From positions 1 to 33,106 of the forward strand of contig JADGEM010000049.1 in assembly GCA_016744375.1 (NCBI GenBank): a stretch of 33,106 nucleotides of DNA, read 5' to 3'. The notes beneath the pieces are model-generated. The model was not told the origin of the DNA, did not search any database, and worked only from the letters and a program-made list of their open reading frames with translations. Source of the DNA: Gammaproteobacteria bacterium. Lineage in GTDB: Bacteria > Pseudomonadota > Gammaproteobacteria > GRL18. This document shows positions 21,790-31,649 of the stretch, in pieces (position 1 is the stretch's first letter; every line of letters begins with the position of its first letter). Position numbers and translations under genes: made by a program.

Positions 21790-23784
21790 CTAAAGCCACT
21801 TTTTCAGTGAGCAGGGTTTCCCCAGAAAATAGCCCTGGCCATAGGTGATGCCGATCCTTTGGAGTTCATTAACCTCTTCCTCTGTTTCAACATATTCAGC
21901 GATTGTCTCCTGATTGCGAAGTTTACTGATGTCGTGGGTATAGCGAATCATTGCGTGATCAATCGGGTCGGTCAACATATCACGAACAAAACTGCCGTCG
22001 ATTTTAACCACATTAAATGGCAGATTTTTGAGATACTCAAAGGATGCCATGCCGGTGCCAAAATCATCCAGAGCAAAACCAATGCCTTTGCTGCGGCAGA
22101 AGTTAATGAATTCTGATGCCTGAGCCAGATTGCCGACGGCGGATGTTTCTGTAATTTCCAGCTCCAGTTGTTCCCAGGGAAAGTCAAAAGTTTCAATCGC
22201 CTCTTTGAGTTTTTCCTGAAAATCCGGTGTATTCAATGTTCCGCCAGCCAGGTTAATGTGTGCTGAATGTAATTTTTTTATATGCTCAGGATACTGACAA
22301 ACTGTTTCAAGGTAGGTCCATAGAACAAAAATATCAATATCAACCATCATGTTATAACGTTCTGCCGTGGATAAAAAAGTATCCGGCGGCATAAACTGTT
22401 CATTGCTGTCCCACATACGGATTAAAACTTCATAAGAAATTTTATCATCCTCATATTGAAGGGGAACAATCGCCTGAGCAAACAATTCAAAACGAGAGGG
22501 GCCATCCTGTAAAGCTTCCTTGATATAACCGGCAACTGTAATATCATTGCTGGTTTGATTATTTTCTTTGCTTTGTTCATTGTAGACATGCAGTTTATTG
22601 CGTCCGGCTGCTTTGGCAGTATAAAAGGCAATATCAACTGTTTTGATTAACTCTTCAAGGGTATACTCGCAGGGGCTGAAAAGTACCATACCAATTGATG
22701 CTGATACGGTTATGGCATTGCCATCCCAAAAAAAACGGAAATCTTTTAAACGTTCAAGCTGCTGTTGTGCAAACTGAAGAGCCGTTTCTCTGGATGCATT
22801 TTTTATCAGCAAAAAAAAGTCATCACCGCCTACTCGGGCAAGAACGATGTTTTCTGGTATGTCGTGACTGAGATGATGAGCGATCATTTTTAATAATTCA
22901 TCTCCGGCAGTATGACCCACGGAATCATTGATGAGTTTAAACTGATCCAGATCGAGGCTTAATAGAGCATGCTGGGGGCAACTGTTTTCTTCTATCTTAA
23001 GAACCTCCAGTAGTTCTTGCTCTATTGCATAACGGTTATATAAACCGGTCAGGCTATCATGGCGACTCCGATAATGCAGTAACTCGGTCGTTTTTTTCAC
23101 CTGACTGATCATTTCATTATAACCATCAAATAGAGATCTTACCTCATTTTTTGCAATGGTTGAAATGCTTTGATATTCATTTTTCTGCACATTATTATTT
23201 TTCATGGCTGAAGCAAGAATACGAAAAGGTCGAGTAAAAATACGACTGATTTTCCAGGCAATCAAAAGACCGATAAGTAACAGAGCAGGAAAAATCATTA
23301 ACAGAGTAAATAAGTGTTCATGCAATCGAGTTTTAAACTGTTCAGGATTAATCACAATTAATGCCTGACCAAAGGCATAATTATCGGCTTGAACAGGGAT
23401 CTGAAGAAATAAACGATCTTTACTGGAAAACCAGGACTGACCCAGGAGTAATTTTTTGCCCAGAAGTTCATTGGTATAATCTAAATCACCATGACTCAGT
23501 ACGGCTTTGTTGTTTTCATCAAATAAAACCAAAGCATCAACGGATTTAAAGCCGCTTATACGAAAAGCAATATCAGAGTAAATATCTGCTTCGGGAGATA
23601 TTAAAGCTTTGAGTAGATCATTGTTGAGAGAGCGCCCCAGAGTGATTGCCTGTTCGACTGCAATGGTACGGCGCTCCTGCTGATCAAACCAGTTGACCAG
23701 AGCCAGAGTCCCTATTTCGATAATGATAAGTAAAACAGCAATCAATGTGATTAGCTGATTACGAATGCTGAGTTTTTGCCACAT
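21790..23784 (-). CDS. Membrane GGDEF-EAL protein (cyclic di-GMP turnover)
   Basis: This 664-residue protein has an N-terminal membrane helix (about 10-28), a periplasmic sensor region, a second helix (about 157-177) with a HAMP-like segment, a GGDEF domain and an EAL domain. The GGDEF signature is GGDDF (319-323), with Asp in place of the usual Glu. The EAL signature is EVLIR (from 452), and the other phosphodiesterase residues appear present: INLAGG, EITET, DDFGTG, VKIDG, AEYVE and GQGYF. The protein is therefore more likely a phosphodiesterase, perhaps with a weak or regulatory GGDEF domain. It follows the rhodanese gene on the same strand by 40 bp. Confidence 0.92.
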   Translation of the reverse strand: MWQKLSIRNQLITLIAVLLIIIEIGTLALVNWFDQQERRTIAVEQAITLGRSLNNDLLKALISPEADIYSDIAFRISGFKSVDALVLFDENNKAVLSHGDLDYTNELLGKKLLLGQSWFSSKDRLFLQIPVQADNYAFGQALIVINPEQFKTRLHEHLFTLLMIFPALLLIGLLIAWKISRIFTRPFRILASAMKNNNVQKNEYQSISTIAKNEVRSLFDGYNEMISQVKKTTELLHYRSRHDSLTGLYNRYAIEQELLEVLKIEENSCPQHALLSLDLDQFKLINDSVGHTAGDELLKMIAHHLSHDIPENIVLARVGGDDFFLLIKNASRETALQFAQQQLERLKDFRFFWDGNAITVSASIGMVLFSPCEYTLEELIKTVDIAFYTAKAAGRNKLHVYNEQSKENNQTSNDITVAGYIKEALQDGPSRFELFAQAIVPLQYEDDKISYEVLIRMWDSNEQFMPPDTFLSTAERYNMMVDIDIFVLWTYLETVCQYPEHIKKLHSAHINLAGGTLNTPDFQEKLKEAIETFDFPWEQLELEITETSAVGNLAQASEFINFCRSKGIGFALDDFGTGMASFEYLKNLPFNVVKIDGSFVRDMLTDPIDHAMIRYTHDISKLRNQETIAEYVETEEEVNELQRIGITYGQGYFLGKPCSLKKWL

Positions 23785-23824
23785 AATGACTTGTTATGAC
23801 CTCTTATTCATGAATGAACTGTCA

Positions 23825-24685
23825 TTATTTTTCAATCGGGAGTTTGAAATCATTTCCCCATTCATTCCATGAAGCATCATAGTTTGACACGTCATAGCCC
23901 AACTCTCTCAGTGCCAGATAATTAGCAGACGAAATCCGTCCCACGGCACAATAGATAATGACTTTTCGATTTTTTGGAATAGTACTGTATATCTGATTTA
24001 ATTTATCCAGCGGCTTCAAACTGGCAAAGCCGTTATCGACAAAAAAATTATGAGATGAAGGTATGCTGATAGCAGAGGGGATATGGCCGAAACGTTTTGC
24101 AGAAGAATTTTTACCAATGTATTCAAGAGAACTGCGGGCATCAATGACCAGTTGATTGTCATTGCGAGTTGCCAGTTGGGTCGTAAACTTACTGGCCAGT
24201 CGTGTATGATTAATTGTTGCAATATATTGACTTGGCTTGGTCTCAGGCTCTTTGATAGTGACCGGGAAATCTTTATCGATCCAGTGATCATAACCATGAT
24301 CGAGCAGTTTCACGTGTGTCAGACCATAGACTTCAAGAAACCAGAACAATCGAGCAGCATCAACCAGATTACCATTATCATAGACCACAACCTGTGAGTT
24401 TATTGATAGATTCCGAATTCGAAAATTTTTCTGAGTGATTGCTGGCAGACTGATTTTACCGTTCACTTTTTGGTTTTTATAGGTCAAGGTAATGGGAAAA
24501 CTGATCGCACCCTCTATGTGACCTGCCTGGTAGGCTTCAGTGCTACGGGCATCCAGTATAATCAGCTTTGAGTCTGATAGCTGCTGTTTTAAAAGCTCAG
24601 GGGATATTCTTAAAGTTTCTGAAAAACTGCTTTGTGACAAAATTGAGCAAATAAGAAAGTATGTAATGGTCACTATTTTTTTCAT
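23825..24685 (-). CDS. Periplasmic two-domain rhodanese (sulfurtransferase)
   Basis: This 286-residue protein has a signal peptide (KK, then IVTITYFLICSILSQ, cleavage near SFS-E) and two rhodanese domains. Domain 1 (about 30-130) has LDARSTEAYQAGHIEGA but an aspartate where the catalytic cysteine would be (VVYDNGN). Domain 2 has VIDARSSLEY and the active loop YCAVGRISS. It likely moves sulfane sulfur in the periplasm, for example from thiosulfate. ATG 24685 is preferred because AGG lies six to seven bases upstream; a TTG two codons earlier is possible. It sits between the RND genes and the GGDEF-EAL gene. Confidence 0.9.
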   Translation of the reverse strand: MKKIVTITYFLICSILSQSSFSETLRISPELLKQQLSDSKLIILDARSTEAYQAGHIEGAISFPITLTYKNQKVNGKISLPAITQKNFRIRNLSINSQVVVYDNGNLVDAARLFWFLEVYGLTHVKLLDHGYDHWIDKDFPVTIKEPETKPSQYIATINHTRLASKFTTQLATRNDNQLVIDARSSLEYIGKNSSAKRFGHIPSAISIPSSHNFFVDNGFASLKPLDKLNQIYSTIPKNRKVIIYCAVGRISSANYLALRELGYDVSNYDASWNEWGNDFKLPIEK

Positions 24686-24706
24686 AAACAACCTGTTTTT
24701 TATTTG

Positions 24707-24740
24707 CTGGGAGGATGGGCGGGCCGCCCATGCAACCAGG
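24707..24740. repeat. Palindromic element (dispersed repeat copy B)
   Basis: ATGGGCGG (24715-24722) and CCGCCCAT (24724-24731) are perfect complements, framed by CTGG and CCAG. It lies just upstream of the rhodanese gene. GC content is far above the surroundings, and related motifs occur at 18885-18917 and 30970-31001. Confidence 0.6.
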
Positions 24741-24849
24741 AAGATCTAATAATTATTATGGTTTATTAGAAATACACAATTATATGAAGAGTAAAAAAAG
24801 TATAGTTTATAAATACATTATTTCCAGGTGTGATGACTTTTAATAAAAG

Positions 24850-27800
24850 TTAATCAGAATGAAAAAAACGATAGAGAATGGGGATAACTATCAGGCTTAC
24901 AAGCATTGAGAAGCTCAGTCCCCAAACAATAACAACGGCCAGTGGCTGCAGCATTTCTGCACCATCGCCGAGGCCTATTGAAAGAGGCAGCATGCCGACA
25001 ACTGTGGTCAGGCTGGTCATAAGAATAGGGCGAAGCCGGAGTCGGGCTGCATGGCTGATGGCAGTACTAAGCTGAGACCCGGACTGGCGTTCAATTTCGA
25101 TTTGTTCCACCAGCACAATGGCATTGTTGACCACAATACCTGCCAGCATGATTAGCCCCAGCCAGACAGGCATTGAAACCGGCAATTCTCTAAAATAGAG
25201 ACCTGCGGCAACACCAATCAGCATAAAAGGGATAGCCATGAGAATAATTAATGGGTTTTTTAATGATTCATATTGAACTGTCATAACAACAAAGACTAGA
25301 AATATGGCCAGTGCAAAAAGTATCATGCTCATATCCCGTCCATCCTTAATTTCTTTGCTGCCGCTACTATTATATAAAAAGTAACCTTCAGGCAAAGTAA
25401 AATCATTCAATTGCTCAGTCACTTTTTTCATAACCGGAATGAGATCATCATCATCAATCAGACTGGCCGTCACTTCGACAATCCGCTGCTGATTATCTCT
25501 TTCAATGATAGAGGGTGATGCCGCAAACTCAAGAAGAGCGACTTCATTCAGGTAAACCGGGTAGCCATTATGGTGCTTGATTAAAATATGTTTTAAGTCA
25601 TCATTGGATAAAACAGATGAACGTGATAGACGGATACGAATATTATAGTCTCGATCATTCTCAATATAATCGGAGACAACAATACCATCCAGAGCAACTT
25701 TGAGTGCATAGCCGATGTCGCTGGCTTTAATACCTAAATCGGCGGCACGTTGACGACGTACTTTAAGTTTGAGTTCTTTGGTATTTTCTTCATATGTTTG
25801 TTTTAAGTCACGCAGCCCAGCAATTGGCTGTAATCGTTCCACCAGTTGATCACCTATCTGGTTGAGAGTTTCCAGATTTTCACCCTGTACCCGGATACTG
25901 ACTTTTTCATCACTTTTGCCCAGCCGAACGCCTCGTACACCACGAACAAAGAGTCGGGTTTTGATTCCAGTTAAATTAAGTGCTGCTAATTCAGGTTTGA
26001 TTGCGCTGATCCATTCTTGTGCATCCAATGTCCGTTGTGAGCCTGGGGTCAGCTGAATTTTAATGGAACTATAATGACTGCTTTCCCTTTGTGACCGTCC
26101 ATAAACACTGCCTCCAATGGTGCTGAATACAGTTATGACCTCCTTATCTGCTAATAATACGCTTTCTATTTGATTAACCACCTCATTCATCTCATTAAGG
26201 CGCATGCCGGGTTCACCGGAAATACTGAGATAAACTCGACCTTCATCAATCTTGGGAAGAAAAATTTGGTTTTCATTAAGAATAAATTGAGTACTGAAAA
26301 ACAGAGCAGGCAGTAAAATAATAAAAGGCAGCCAGCCATGATGGATAATGAAGTGAATGAACTTTTCATAAGAAGAGGCTATTGCTGTAAAGAGCTTGCT
26401 TGTCTTTTTCTTGTTATTAGTTTTTAGTTGTGCAGCAAGACTTGGCACAACCGTGAGAGAAACCAGCATTGAAGCAACGATTGCAGCTGAGATGGTAATA
26501 ATCAATTCTTTAAATAAAAGTCCCACCAGACCACTCATAAACAAAAAGGGTAATACCGCAGCCAGGTTGGTACTGGTGGAAGCAACAATAGCACTATTCA
26601 CTTCATTAGCAGCTTGTAGTGCAGGATTAAGTGCAGTTTGTGTTGTTTTTTCCTGTTGGTGTCTTGAGATGTTTTCCAGCATAACAATGGTGCTGTCAAC
26701 CAGCATGCCGATACCCAGTGCGAGGCCGCCCAGAGTCATTATGTTAAGTGTCAGACCCGAAATTTCCATAATAATAAAAGTGATTACAATGGCAAGAGGA
26801 ATGGCTGTGCCGATGATCAATGTTCGTCGTAGATCACCCAGGAAAAAAAAGACCACCAACATTGCCAGGAATGCTCCAGACAAGGCTGCACGTGAAGCAT
26901 TATTAAGTGCGTGTTTAATAAAAACAGCTTGATCATCAACAGCAGTAATCTGGATGTCATCAGGGATCAGATGTTCATCTTTCAATTGTTTGATACGTTT
27001 ATTAATGTCATCAACCACTGCCACCGTATTTGCCTGAGGTTGCTTTTGTATTGATAATTTAACACCCTCCATACCATTGAGGTGAATGCTGACTCGTTCA
27101 TCTTCATTGGTGTCTATAATTTCTGCGACTTCATGGAGTTTGACGGCATGATCAACCTGTTGTGTCTGCTTATTAAGCAAGGGTAGCTGAGACAGTTCAT
27201 CCAGTGAATTAAATCGAGCATTAGTGCGTGTGCTGAGTTCATCAAAAGCAGTATGAATCCGCCCGGCAGCAATATCCTGGTTTTCATTTTTTATCAGCTC
27301 TTCAATGTCTGCAAAACTTAATTGGTGGGGAACCAGTCGCTGCTGATCAATAATGACCTGAATTTCACGGACCAGACCACCCCCCAGCTCCGTTGATGCC
27401 ACTCCGGGTATATTAATAAGCCACTTACTTAATTGATAATCTGCATAGCTTCTTAAATCAATGGGAGACTTTTGGTTGGAACTGATAATAAATTCAATAA
27501 CCGGGATTTGAGAGGGATCTCGTTTATAAATAATAGGTGGATCAATGGAGTCAGGTAGGAATCGTTTGGCTCGATCAAGGCGGTTGCTGGCGTCTCTCAG
27601 AGCAACATCAATATCGGTGCCATAAGGAAAGCTTAAATCAACAGAGCTTCGGCTTTCTGTGGTACGGGACTGTACCGACACCGCACCCTCAGTAATTGCC
27701 AATTGTTCTTCGAGCTGCCGGGTTATCTTATCTTCCATAATGGATGCAGGGACACCCGTATCAACAATACGCACTCTGACATCCGGGTAAATAATATCCG

Positions 27801-27939
27801 GCAATAAATTAATTCCCAGACGCTGCAGCATAAAAAAGCCCAACACCATTAACGCCACAGCGATCATATTTACGCCAATCGGGTGGTTGATTGCCCATGC
27901 GGCAATATTAGTGCTTGCTTGCGTCTGCTTCATTTTCAT
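24850..27939 (-). CDS. RND efflux transporter, inner-membrane pump
   Basis: This 1029-residue protein is an RND transporter of the HAE-1/AcrB-like superfamily. An N-terminal helix (residues about 15-35) leads to a large periplasmic loop, a block of helices from about 335 to 540 including the GIGMLVDSTIVMLENISRH segment of helix 4, a second periplasmic loop, and helices from about 860 to the end with GIVVNNAIVLVEQIE. It exports substrates by proton exchange with the fusion protein encoded upstream. The genes overlap by 32 bp. No outer-membrane factor gene is in the window. The substrate cannot be deduced; the sequence is closer to multidrug than to CzcA metal pumps by appearance. Confidence 0.93.
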   Translation of the reverse strand: MKMKQTQASTNIAAWAINHPIGVNMIAVALMVLGFFMLQRLGINLLPDIIYPDVRVRIVDTGVPASIMEDKITRQLEEQLAITEGAVSVQSRTTESRSSVDLSFPYGTDIDVALRDASNRLDRAKRFLPDSIDPPIIYKRDPSQIPVIEFIISSNQKSPIDLRSYADYQLSKWLINIPGVASTELGGGLVREIQVIIDQQRLVPHQLSFADIEELIKNENQDIAAGRIHTAFDELSTRTNARFNSLDELSQLPLLNKQTQQVDHAVKLHEVAEIIDTNEDERVSIHLNGMEGVKLSIQKQPQANTVAVVDDINKRIKQLKDEHLIPDDIQITAVDDQAVFIKHALNNASRAALSGAFLAMLVVFFFLGDLRRTLIIGTAIPLAIVITFIIMEISGLTLNIMTLGGLALGIGMLVDSTIVMLENISRHQQEKTTQTALNPALQAANEVNSAIVASTSTNLAAVLPFLFMSGLVGLLFKELIITISAAIVASMLVSLTVVPSLAAQLKTNNKKKTSKLFTAIASSYEKFIHFIIHHGWLPFIILLPALFFSTQFILNENQIFLPKIDEGRVYLSISGEPGMRLNEMNEVVNQIESVLLADKEVITVFSTIGGSVYGRSQRESSHYSSIKIQLTPGSQRTLDAQEWISAIKPELAALNLTGIKTRLFVRGVRGVRLGKSDEKVSIRVQGENLETLNQIGDQLVERLQPIAGLRDLKQTYEENTKELKLKVRRQRAADLGIKASDIGYALKVALDGIVVSDYIENDRDYNIRIRLSRSSVLSNDDLKHILIKHHNGYPVYLNEVALLEFAASPSIIERDNQQRIVEVTASLIDDDDLIPVMKKVTEQLNDFTLPEGYFLYNSSGSKEIKDGRDMSMILFALAIFLVFVVMTVQYESLKNPLIILMAIPFMLIGVAAGLYFRELPVSMPVWLGLIMLAGIVVNNAIVLVEQIEIERQSGSQLSTAISHAARLRLRPILMTSLTTVVGMLPLSIGLGDGAEMLQPLAVVIVWGLSFSMLVSLIVIPILYRFFHSD

Positions 27940-29017
27940 TCAATTTTACACTTTCTTTCACAGTCACTTTCTTTCCTGAACGAAGTCCAAACAAGCCTTT
28001 TTTGACAATCCTGTCACCGACTTTAAGGCCTTCCAGTATTTCCATTTTTGCTGGGTATTTCTGACCGGTGATAATGGTTTGCCGTTTGATTTTATTTTCA
28101 GCATTAATGCTGAAGACATAAGCACCCATTTGATCATAACGAATGGCGGAGAGTGGGATAACCAGAATATTTTCATTGGCAGTACTCAGAGTAATTCGAG
28201 CCAATTGACCGGGACGGGCATTTTCAGGAACGGGATCTAACTGGATTTCAATCAGACCTTTTCTTGTCTGCGCATTAATTTGTGGATAAATACGTAAAAT
28301 TTTACCAGTCCAGGTTTGTTTACCCAGAGCATCTATCTGATAACGAATGCTGTCACCCGTATTCACTTTGCTCAGGTAGAGTTCTGATAAAGCAACTTTG
28401 ACTATCAGACTGTTATTATCAATCAGGCTCATAAAGTGTGTATGTAATGGTAAAACATCGCCTGGTTCAACGAGACGTTCGCTAATTGTGCCTGCCCAGG
28501 GTGCTTTGATCTGGGTGTAACTGAGGCGTTTTTTTTGTAAGTTATATTCTGCACGATCAAGGGCAACCCGGGTTTTAGCCCGAATTAATAACTCTTTAGA
28601 AGTCAGGTTGGTTTTAGCCAGTTTTTCAAGACGGCCATAATCAATGCGAGCCTGTTTAAAGGTCGCTTCAGCTTTGTTGTACTCAGCCTTGAAAATCGTA
28701 TCATCCAATTGAGCGATTAAATCACCTTTATTGACCTGATCACCTTCATGAAAGGGCAGTTGGATTAACATACCCTGTGCCTGATTATAGAAGTGAACTG
28801 TCCGGCCAGGCTCCAGAGTACCGGTGAGAGTCATTCTGTGATTAAGAGACTGCATGACAACATGGACTGTTTCAACGACAGGCAGAGTTCTTGATATTTG
28901 TTTTTTTGGTGCTTCTTGTTCATCGCAGGCATTGATCAGCCCTGTGAAAATAAGGATGACAGTAATGGATAGAAGCCTGATGACCACTTTATTTGTAGGT
29001 TTAATTATTAATTTCAT
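27908..29017 (-). CDS. RND membrane fusion protein (HlyD/AcrA family), lipoprotein
   Basis: This 369-residue periplasmic adaptor has a lipoprotein signal (hydrophobic segment, then LINAC with Cys31). A short N-terminal beta-barrel part with LTGTLEPGRTVHFYNQAQGML is followed by a lipoyl half (GDQVNKGDLIAQLDD), a helical hairpin and the second lipoyl half (IKAPWAGTISERLVEPGDVL). It links the RND pump to an outer-membrane channel. The 3' end overlaps the pump gene by 32 bp, which ties the two in one operon. Its own promoter should lie in the 154-bp gap before 29172, shared with the divergent ABC gene. Confidence 0.92.
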   Translation of the reverse strand: MKLIIKPTNKVVIRLLSITVILIFTGLINACDEQEAPKKQISRTLPVVETVHVVMQSLNHRMTLTGTLEPGRTVHFYNQAQGMLIQLPFHEGDQVNKGDLIAQLDDTIFKAEYNKAEATFKQARIDYGRLEKLAKTNLTSKELLIRAKTRVALDRAEYNLQKKRLSYTQIKAPWAGTISERLVEPGDVLPLHTHFMSLIDNNSLIVKVALSELYLSKVNTGDSIRYQIDALGKQTWTGKILRIYPQINAQTRKGLIEIQLDPVPENARPGQLARITLSTANENILVIPLSAIRYDQMGAYVFSINAENKIKRQTIITGQKYPAKMEILEGLKVGDRIVKKGLFGLRSGKKVTVKESVKLNENEADASKH

Positions 29018-29171
29018 AGAAACAATCTAAGTCTGTTTTAAATCGTGTTTTAGTATCATTGAAGTATGCTTTAGAGCTAAAATCAAATTATAAGTCGGGC
29101 TTTAGTTCGTTAATTATGACCCTGAAGGACGATCTGCAATAGTATTTGATTAAGGTTTAAGTACACATTTT

Positions 29172-30962
29172 ATGAGTATACGCACACGTTATATGGATGC
29201 ACCCCATAAAGATCGTCATGATTTTTCTAATTTACGACGTATTGTACCATTTTTATGGGATTATAAAGGACGTGTTTTAGCTGCTTTGGCACTTTTAGTG
29301 ATGGCCAAAGTAGCAACTGTCGGTGTTCCTTTAATTCTTAAAGAAATTGTTGATGTTCTGGGAACAAATGACTTACCTCTGGTTCTGCCTGTGACGCTTC
29401 TTCTGGGGTATGGCGCTTTGCGTCTTCTTAATGTCTTATTCAGTGAGTTGCGTGATACGGTTTTTGCCAGAGTCCGTTACCATGCGATGCGTAATCTTTC
29501 TAAAGAAGTTCTGAATCACCTCTATTCCTTGTCACTGCAATTTCATCTGGAGCGCCGTACCGGTGGGATTTCACGTGATCTGGAGAGGGGTACACGGGCA
29601 GTTTCTTCAATTATGAATTATCTGGTGTTTAATATTATTCCCACAGCGGCAGAGTTTGCTTTAGTGGCTTTTCTGCTGCTGGGTGACTATGCCATCCAGT
29701 TTTCTATTGTGACTTTTACAACCGTCATTATTTATATCAGCTTTACTCTGTTTTTAACCAACTGGCGTATGCACATTCGCCACAGGATGAATCGACTGGA
29801 TTCAAAAGCAAATGCTATGGCAGTTGATGGCTTGATTAATTTTGAAACGGTTAAATATTTCAACAATGATGCTTATGAAATTAATCGATATGACAACACC
29901 TTGGATGAGTGGGAAGACTGTGCAGTAAAAAGTCAGACCTCAATGTCTTTGCTCAATTTTGGCCAGGGCAGTATTATCGCTATCGGTGTTACTATTATGA
30001 TGTATTATGCCACTCAGGGGGTTGTCGATGGGACTATGTCGATTGGTGATCTGGTGCTGGTGAATGCCTTGATGTTGCAATTATTTATTCCACTTAATTT
30101 TCTGGGCATTATTTATCGCTCCATGATGCACTCTCTGGCGGACATTGATTTAATGTTTGAGTTGCTGGATAAAAAGGGCAATGTAGCTGATAAGGATAGT
30201 GCTTCACCTCTGGAGGTGAACCAGGGCATTGTACGTTTTGACCATGTGGATTTTGGCTATCATGCTGACCGGCAAATTCTTCATCAGGTGAGTTTTGAAA
30301 TACCGGCCGGAAAAAAATTAGCGGTGGTTGGTCCATCAGGCGCTGGGAAGTCAACGCTTTCACGATTGTTGTTCCGTTTTTATGATGTTGATAAGGGCTG
30401 TGTCAGTATTGATGGTCAGTCTGTCAATGAGGTAACTCAGGAAAGTCTGAGAAAAGCTGTGGGTATTGTGCCTCAGGATACAGTCTTATTTAATGAAAGC
30501 ATTTACCATAATATTATCTATGCACGGCCTGATGCAACAGAAGAAGAGGTCTTTGAAGCCAGTCGAATGGCTAATATTCATGATTTTATTTCTCACTTGC
30601 CGGATGGTTATGACACAGTGGTTGGTGAACGTGGACTTAAGCTTTCAGGTGGTGAAAAGCAAAGAGTCGCCATAGCCAGGATCATTCTTAAAAACCCTAA
30701 AATTCTGGTGTTTGATGAAGCAACATCCTCTCTGGATTCCCATTCAGAGCAAATTATCCTGTCTTCGCTGGCAGAAGTTGCCCAGCAGAGAACTACTTTG
30801 GTGATTGCCCATCGACTATCAACGATTGCAGATGCTGATATCATCCTGGTATTAGAAGATGGGCGGGTAAAAGAGCAGGGTAACCATCAGGAGTTGCTGG
30901 CTGAAAAAGGAGTGTACTACAGTCTTTGGAATATTCAGCAGCAGGAGAAAACTGAGTTTTGA
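29172..30962 (+). CDS. Atm1-type ABC exporter (permease-ATPase fusion)
   Basis: This 596-residue half-transporter has about six membrane helices in residues 25-310, followed by an ATPase domain with Walker A GPSGAGKST (about 387), signature LSGGEKQR (about 494) and Walker B ILVFDEATSSLD (about 517). The permease segments FHLERRTGGISRDLERG and GLINFETVKYFNN are characteristic of the Atm1/ABCB7/HMT1 group. These exporters move glutathione-linked sulfur species or glutathione-metal complexes, which fits the sulfur setting and the GST nearby. ATG 29172 has no near-perfect ribosome binding site (AAGG is about 15 bases away). Confidence 0.92.
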   Translation: MSIRTRYMDAPHKDRHDFSNLRRIVPFLWDYKGRVLAALALLVMAKVATVGVPLILKEIVDVLGTNDLPLVLPVTLLLGYGALRLLNVLFSELRDTVFARVRYHAMRNLSKEVLNHLYSLSLQFHLERRTGGISRDLERGTRAVSSIMNYLVFNIIPTAAEFALVAFLLLGDYAIQFSIVTFTTVIIYISFTLFLTNWRMHIRHRMNRLDSKANAMAVDGLINFETVKYFNNDAYEINRYDNTLDEWEDCAVKSQTSMSLLNFGQGSIIAIGVTIMMYYATQGVVDGTMSIGDLVLVNALMLQLFIPLNFLGIIYRSMMHSLADIDLMFELLDKKGNVADKDSASPLEVNQGIVRFDHVDFGYHADRQILHQVSFEIPAGKKLAVVGPSGAGKSTLSRLLFRFYDVDKGCVSIDGQSVNEVTQESLRKAVGIVPQDTVLFNESIYHNIIYARPDATEEEVFEASRMANIHDFISHLPDGYDTVVGERGLKLSGGEKQRVAIARIILKNPKILVFDEATSSLDSHSEQIILSSLAEVAQQRTTLVIAHRLSTIADADIILVLEDGRVKEQGNHQELLAEKGVYYSLWNIQQQEKTEF

Positions 30963-30969
30963 AGTGCTT

Positions 30970-31001
30970 CTGGGAGCATGATGTCCCGCCCATGTCAGCT
31001 C
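30970..31001. repeat. Dispersed repeat copy C
   Basis: CTGGGAGCATGATG and CCCGCCCATG resemble the copies at 18885 and 24707. It fills the 40-bp gap between the convergent ABC exporter and GST genes. The palindrome is imperfect here and no T-tract follows. Confidence 0.45.
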
Positions 31002-31002
31002 T

Positions 31003-31602
31003 TTAAATGACTTTAAGAAGAGCTTCTCTTCTAGCTAAACGAGCACAATATTTCTCTAAAGTGGAAAACTGCTGCAAACTATCAGGAAACCAGAACAGTA
31101 GATAGCCCACCATGATATCCGCAGTTGAAAAATGATCACCGAGTAAGTAGGGTTTATCTTTTAACAGGCGGTTGAGAATTTTAATGATGTAGGTGTATTG
31201 TTTCTTATTCCACTGGGCAATGGCTTCAACACGTTTGGCTTCAGGCAGTATTTGTGTATGCAGCATATAATTAAAGGCAGGCGGCTCTAATGTAGCTGTG
31301 GCATAAAACATCCATTGTTCATATTCCATACGTTGAGGGCTGTCCATAGTGGGAGCAAGCCTTTTTTCTGGAAATTGATCGGTTAACCAGTGGCAAATGG
31401 CACCGGATTCGAAAATGACTTTGCCATCCACATCAAGTGCTGGTACCTGGCCATAAGGATGAATTTTTAGATACTCTTTTGTTGCCCCTTTACCTTGAAA
31501 TATATCAACTTCTACATAATTGTAATTCAGATCTAATTCTTCCAGTAGCCATTGTGGTCGCATTGAGCGCGTCTTGTTTAATCCATAAAGTGTTAATTCC
31601 AT
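31003..31602 (-). CDS. Glutathione S-transferase family protein
   Basis: This 199-residue protein has the N-terminal thioredoxin-like domain of GSTs (LTLYGLNKTRSMRPQWLLEEL, the cis-proline in GQVPALD and the glutathione-binding ESGAICHWL) and an all-helical C-terminal domain with the folding motif STADIMVGY. It likely conjugates or reduces electrophiles with glutathione. The frame is open to a GTG at 31617, but that codon overlaps the GAGGG ribosome binding site of ATG 31602, which I use. It is divergent from the HxlR regulator, with a palindromic operator between. Confidence 0.92.
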   Translation of the reverse strand: MELTLYGLNKTRSMRPQWLLEELDLNYNYVEVDIFQGKGATKEYLKIHPYGQVPALDVDGKVIFESGAICHWLTDQFPEKRLAPTMDSPQRMEYEQWMFYATATLEPPAFNYMLHTQILPEAKRVEAIAQWNKKQYTYIIKILNRLLKDKPYLLGDHFSTADIMVGYLLFWFPDSLQQFSTLEKYCARLARREALLKVI

Positions 31603-31649
31603 CGTATTTTCCCTCACTATAGCTCTATTTTTCGAAATAGTAACTTTCT

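Noticed and set aside
26396..26932. 178-codon frame opposite the RND pump gene
   Set aside because: It is antisense to a conserved transporter, and its composition follows from the complementary strand.
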